A stretch of DNA of 6,088 bases, taken from positions 1 through 6,088 of the forward strand of contig JAFUFG010000208.1 in the NCBI GenBank assembly GCA_017470045.1. The letters run 5' to 3'. This DNA is from Bacilli bacterium. Lineage in GTDB: Bacteria; Bacillota_I; Bacilli_A; RF39; UBA660. The stretch's first letter is position 1, and each line of letters starts with the position of its first letter. The notes beneath the pieces were generated by a model. That model was not told where the DNA came from, did not search any database, and was given only the letters and a program-made list of their open reading frames with translations. Both the position numbers and the translations under genes were made by a program. Shown one piece after another: positions 5,580-6,088 of the stretch.

Positions 5580-5633
5580 ATTAGTGGATTCTTATATCGA
5601 GTGCCCTTGTGGTGATATATTTTAGAAACTAAT
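5580..5633 (+). promoter_or_regulatory. Structured leader between rplT and rpsB
   Basis: Two nested helices can form: ATTAGT/ACTAAT (5580-5585 with 5628-5633) outside and TATATC/GATATA (5593-5598 with 5614-5619) inside, around a GC-richer loop (GAGTGCCCTTGTGGT). No T-run follows, so it is not a terminator. The position directly before rpsB suggests a ribosomal-protein leader, perhaps bound by S2, but this is inferred from fold and place only. Confidence 0.45.
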
Positions 5634-5659
5634 AGAAGAGAAAACGAAGGAGAAAAATT

Positions 5660-6088
5660 ATGACAGTTATATCAATGAATTATTTATTAGAAGCTGGTGT
5701 TCATTTCGGACATCAAAAGAGAAGATGGAATCCTAAAATGAAGGAGTATATCTTCACTACAAGAGATGATATTTATATTATCGATTTACAAAAAACAGTT
5801 AAGAAATTAGAAGAAGCTTATGAAGCAATGAAAGAAATCGCTGCTAATGGTGGTAAAGTATTATTCGTAGGTACTAAGAAACAAGCTCAAGAAGCTGCTG
5901 TTGAATGTGCTACTCGTACTAACATGTATTTCGTAGATGAAAGATGGTTAGGTGGTACTTTAACAAACTTCAAAACTATCCGTTCAAGAATTCGTAGAAT
6001 GGAAGAAATCGAAACTATGGAAAAGGATGGAACTTTCGAAGCATTACCTAAGAAAGAAGTTATCCAAATCCGTAAAGAATACGATAAA
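5660..6088 (+). CDS. rpsB: 30S ribosomal protein S2, N-terminal part (runs off the window)
   Basis: The first 143 residues of S2, open to the right edge; the full family is about 230-260 residues. S2 sits on the back of the 30S subunit and is a late assembly protein. The visible signature includes [20 protein letters not shown] (6-25), [16 protein letters not shown] (39-54), [14 protein letters not shown] (64-77) and [12 protein letters not shown] (93-104), close to Bacillus S2. The ATG at 5660 is set by AAGGAG (5647-5652) with a 7-nt spacer. It lies 84 nt after rplT without an intervening terminator, so it may be partly co-transcribed with infC-rpmI-rplT. rpsB is more commonly found with tsf (EF-Ts), which would be expected just beyond the window but cannot be seen. 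Confidence 0.97.
   Translation, partial: MTVISMNYLLEAGVHFGHQKRRWNPKMKEYIFTTRDDIYIIDLQKTVKKLEEAYEAMKEIAANGGKVLFVGTKKQAQEAAVECATRTNMYFVDERWLGGTLTNFKTIRSRIRRMEEIETMEKDGTFEALPKKEVIQIRKEYDK

Noticed and set aside
5556..5584. TTGAAG-N17-TATTAG as a separate rpsB promoter
   Set aside because: Only 4 of 6 matches in each box, with the -35 inside the end of rplT. Such matches are expected by chance at this base composition.

Overview
The window is AT-rich DNA from a low-GC Gram-positive bacterium, most likely an uncultured gut-type Bacilli/Erysipelotrichia-like lineage. This placement is inferred. The supports are strong AGGAGG-type ribosome binding sites, an S2 protein of Bacillus type, a Firmicutes-style infC-rpmI-rplT attenuator, and exported proteins of a kind common in gut Firmicutes. 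All eight visible stops are TAA or TAG (no TGA). Tryptophan is always TGG, so the code is standard rather than the Mycoplasma code. Every gene is on the + strand, and no tRNA, rRNA, IS element or CRISPR array is visible.

Region 1 (1-3294) is the 3' part of a tightly packed operon for exported proteins. It holds the end of a TasA/camelysin-like protein, then three genes whose N-termini share the signal motif [IV]-P-[FG]-[TS]-Y-A-x-[YF]. That motif resembles the substrates of the ER-type signal peptidase SipW. Two encode small beta-rich subunit-like proteins. The third encodes a 582-residue, cysteine-rich surface protein with a C-terminal domain ending in VRPVINL. A hairpin terminator that contains the last stop codon closes the unit. 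The likely job, inferred, is assembly of an extracellular fibre or surface layer with a large adhesive or sensing component. The exporting peptidase and any upstream subunits lie outside the window.

Region 2 (3317-4033) is a single class I glutamine amidotransferase of the peptidase C26 / gamma-glutamyl-GABA hydrolase family with an intact Cys-His-Glu triad. It has no obvious functional link to its neighbours.

Region 3 (4023-5575) is the translation operon infC-rpmI-rplT. A perfect-consensus promoter overlaps the last codons of the amidotransferase gene. A leader of about 150 nt follows, in which one segment can pair either with an upstream copy (antiterminator) or with a downstream copy (terminator). 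This matches the known L20-controlled attenuation of this operon in Bacillus. infC appears to start at AUA, consistent with IF3 self-control by start-codon discrimination. L20 carries an unusual tail of about 80 residues ending in a SAP/Rho-N-like helix-extended-helix motif.

Region 4 (5576-6088) has a short structured leader followed by the 5' part of rpsB (S2), which runs off the window.
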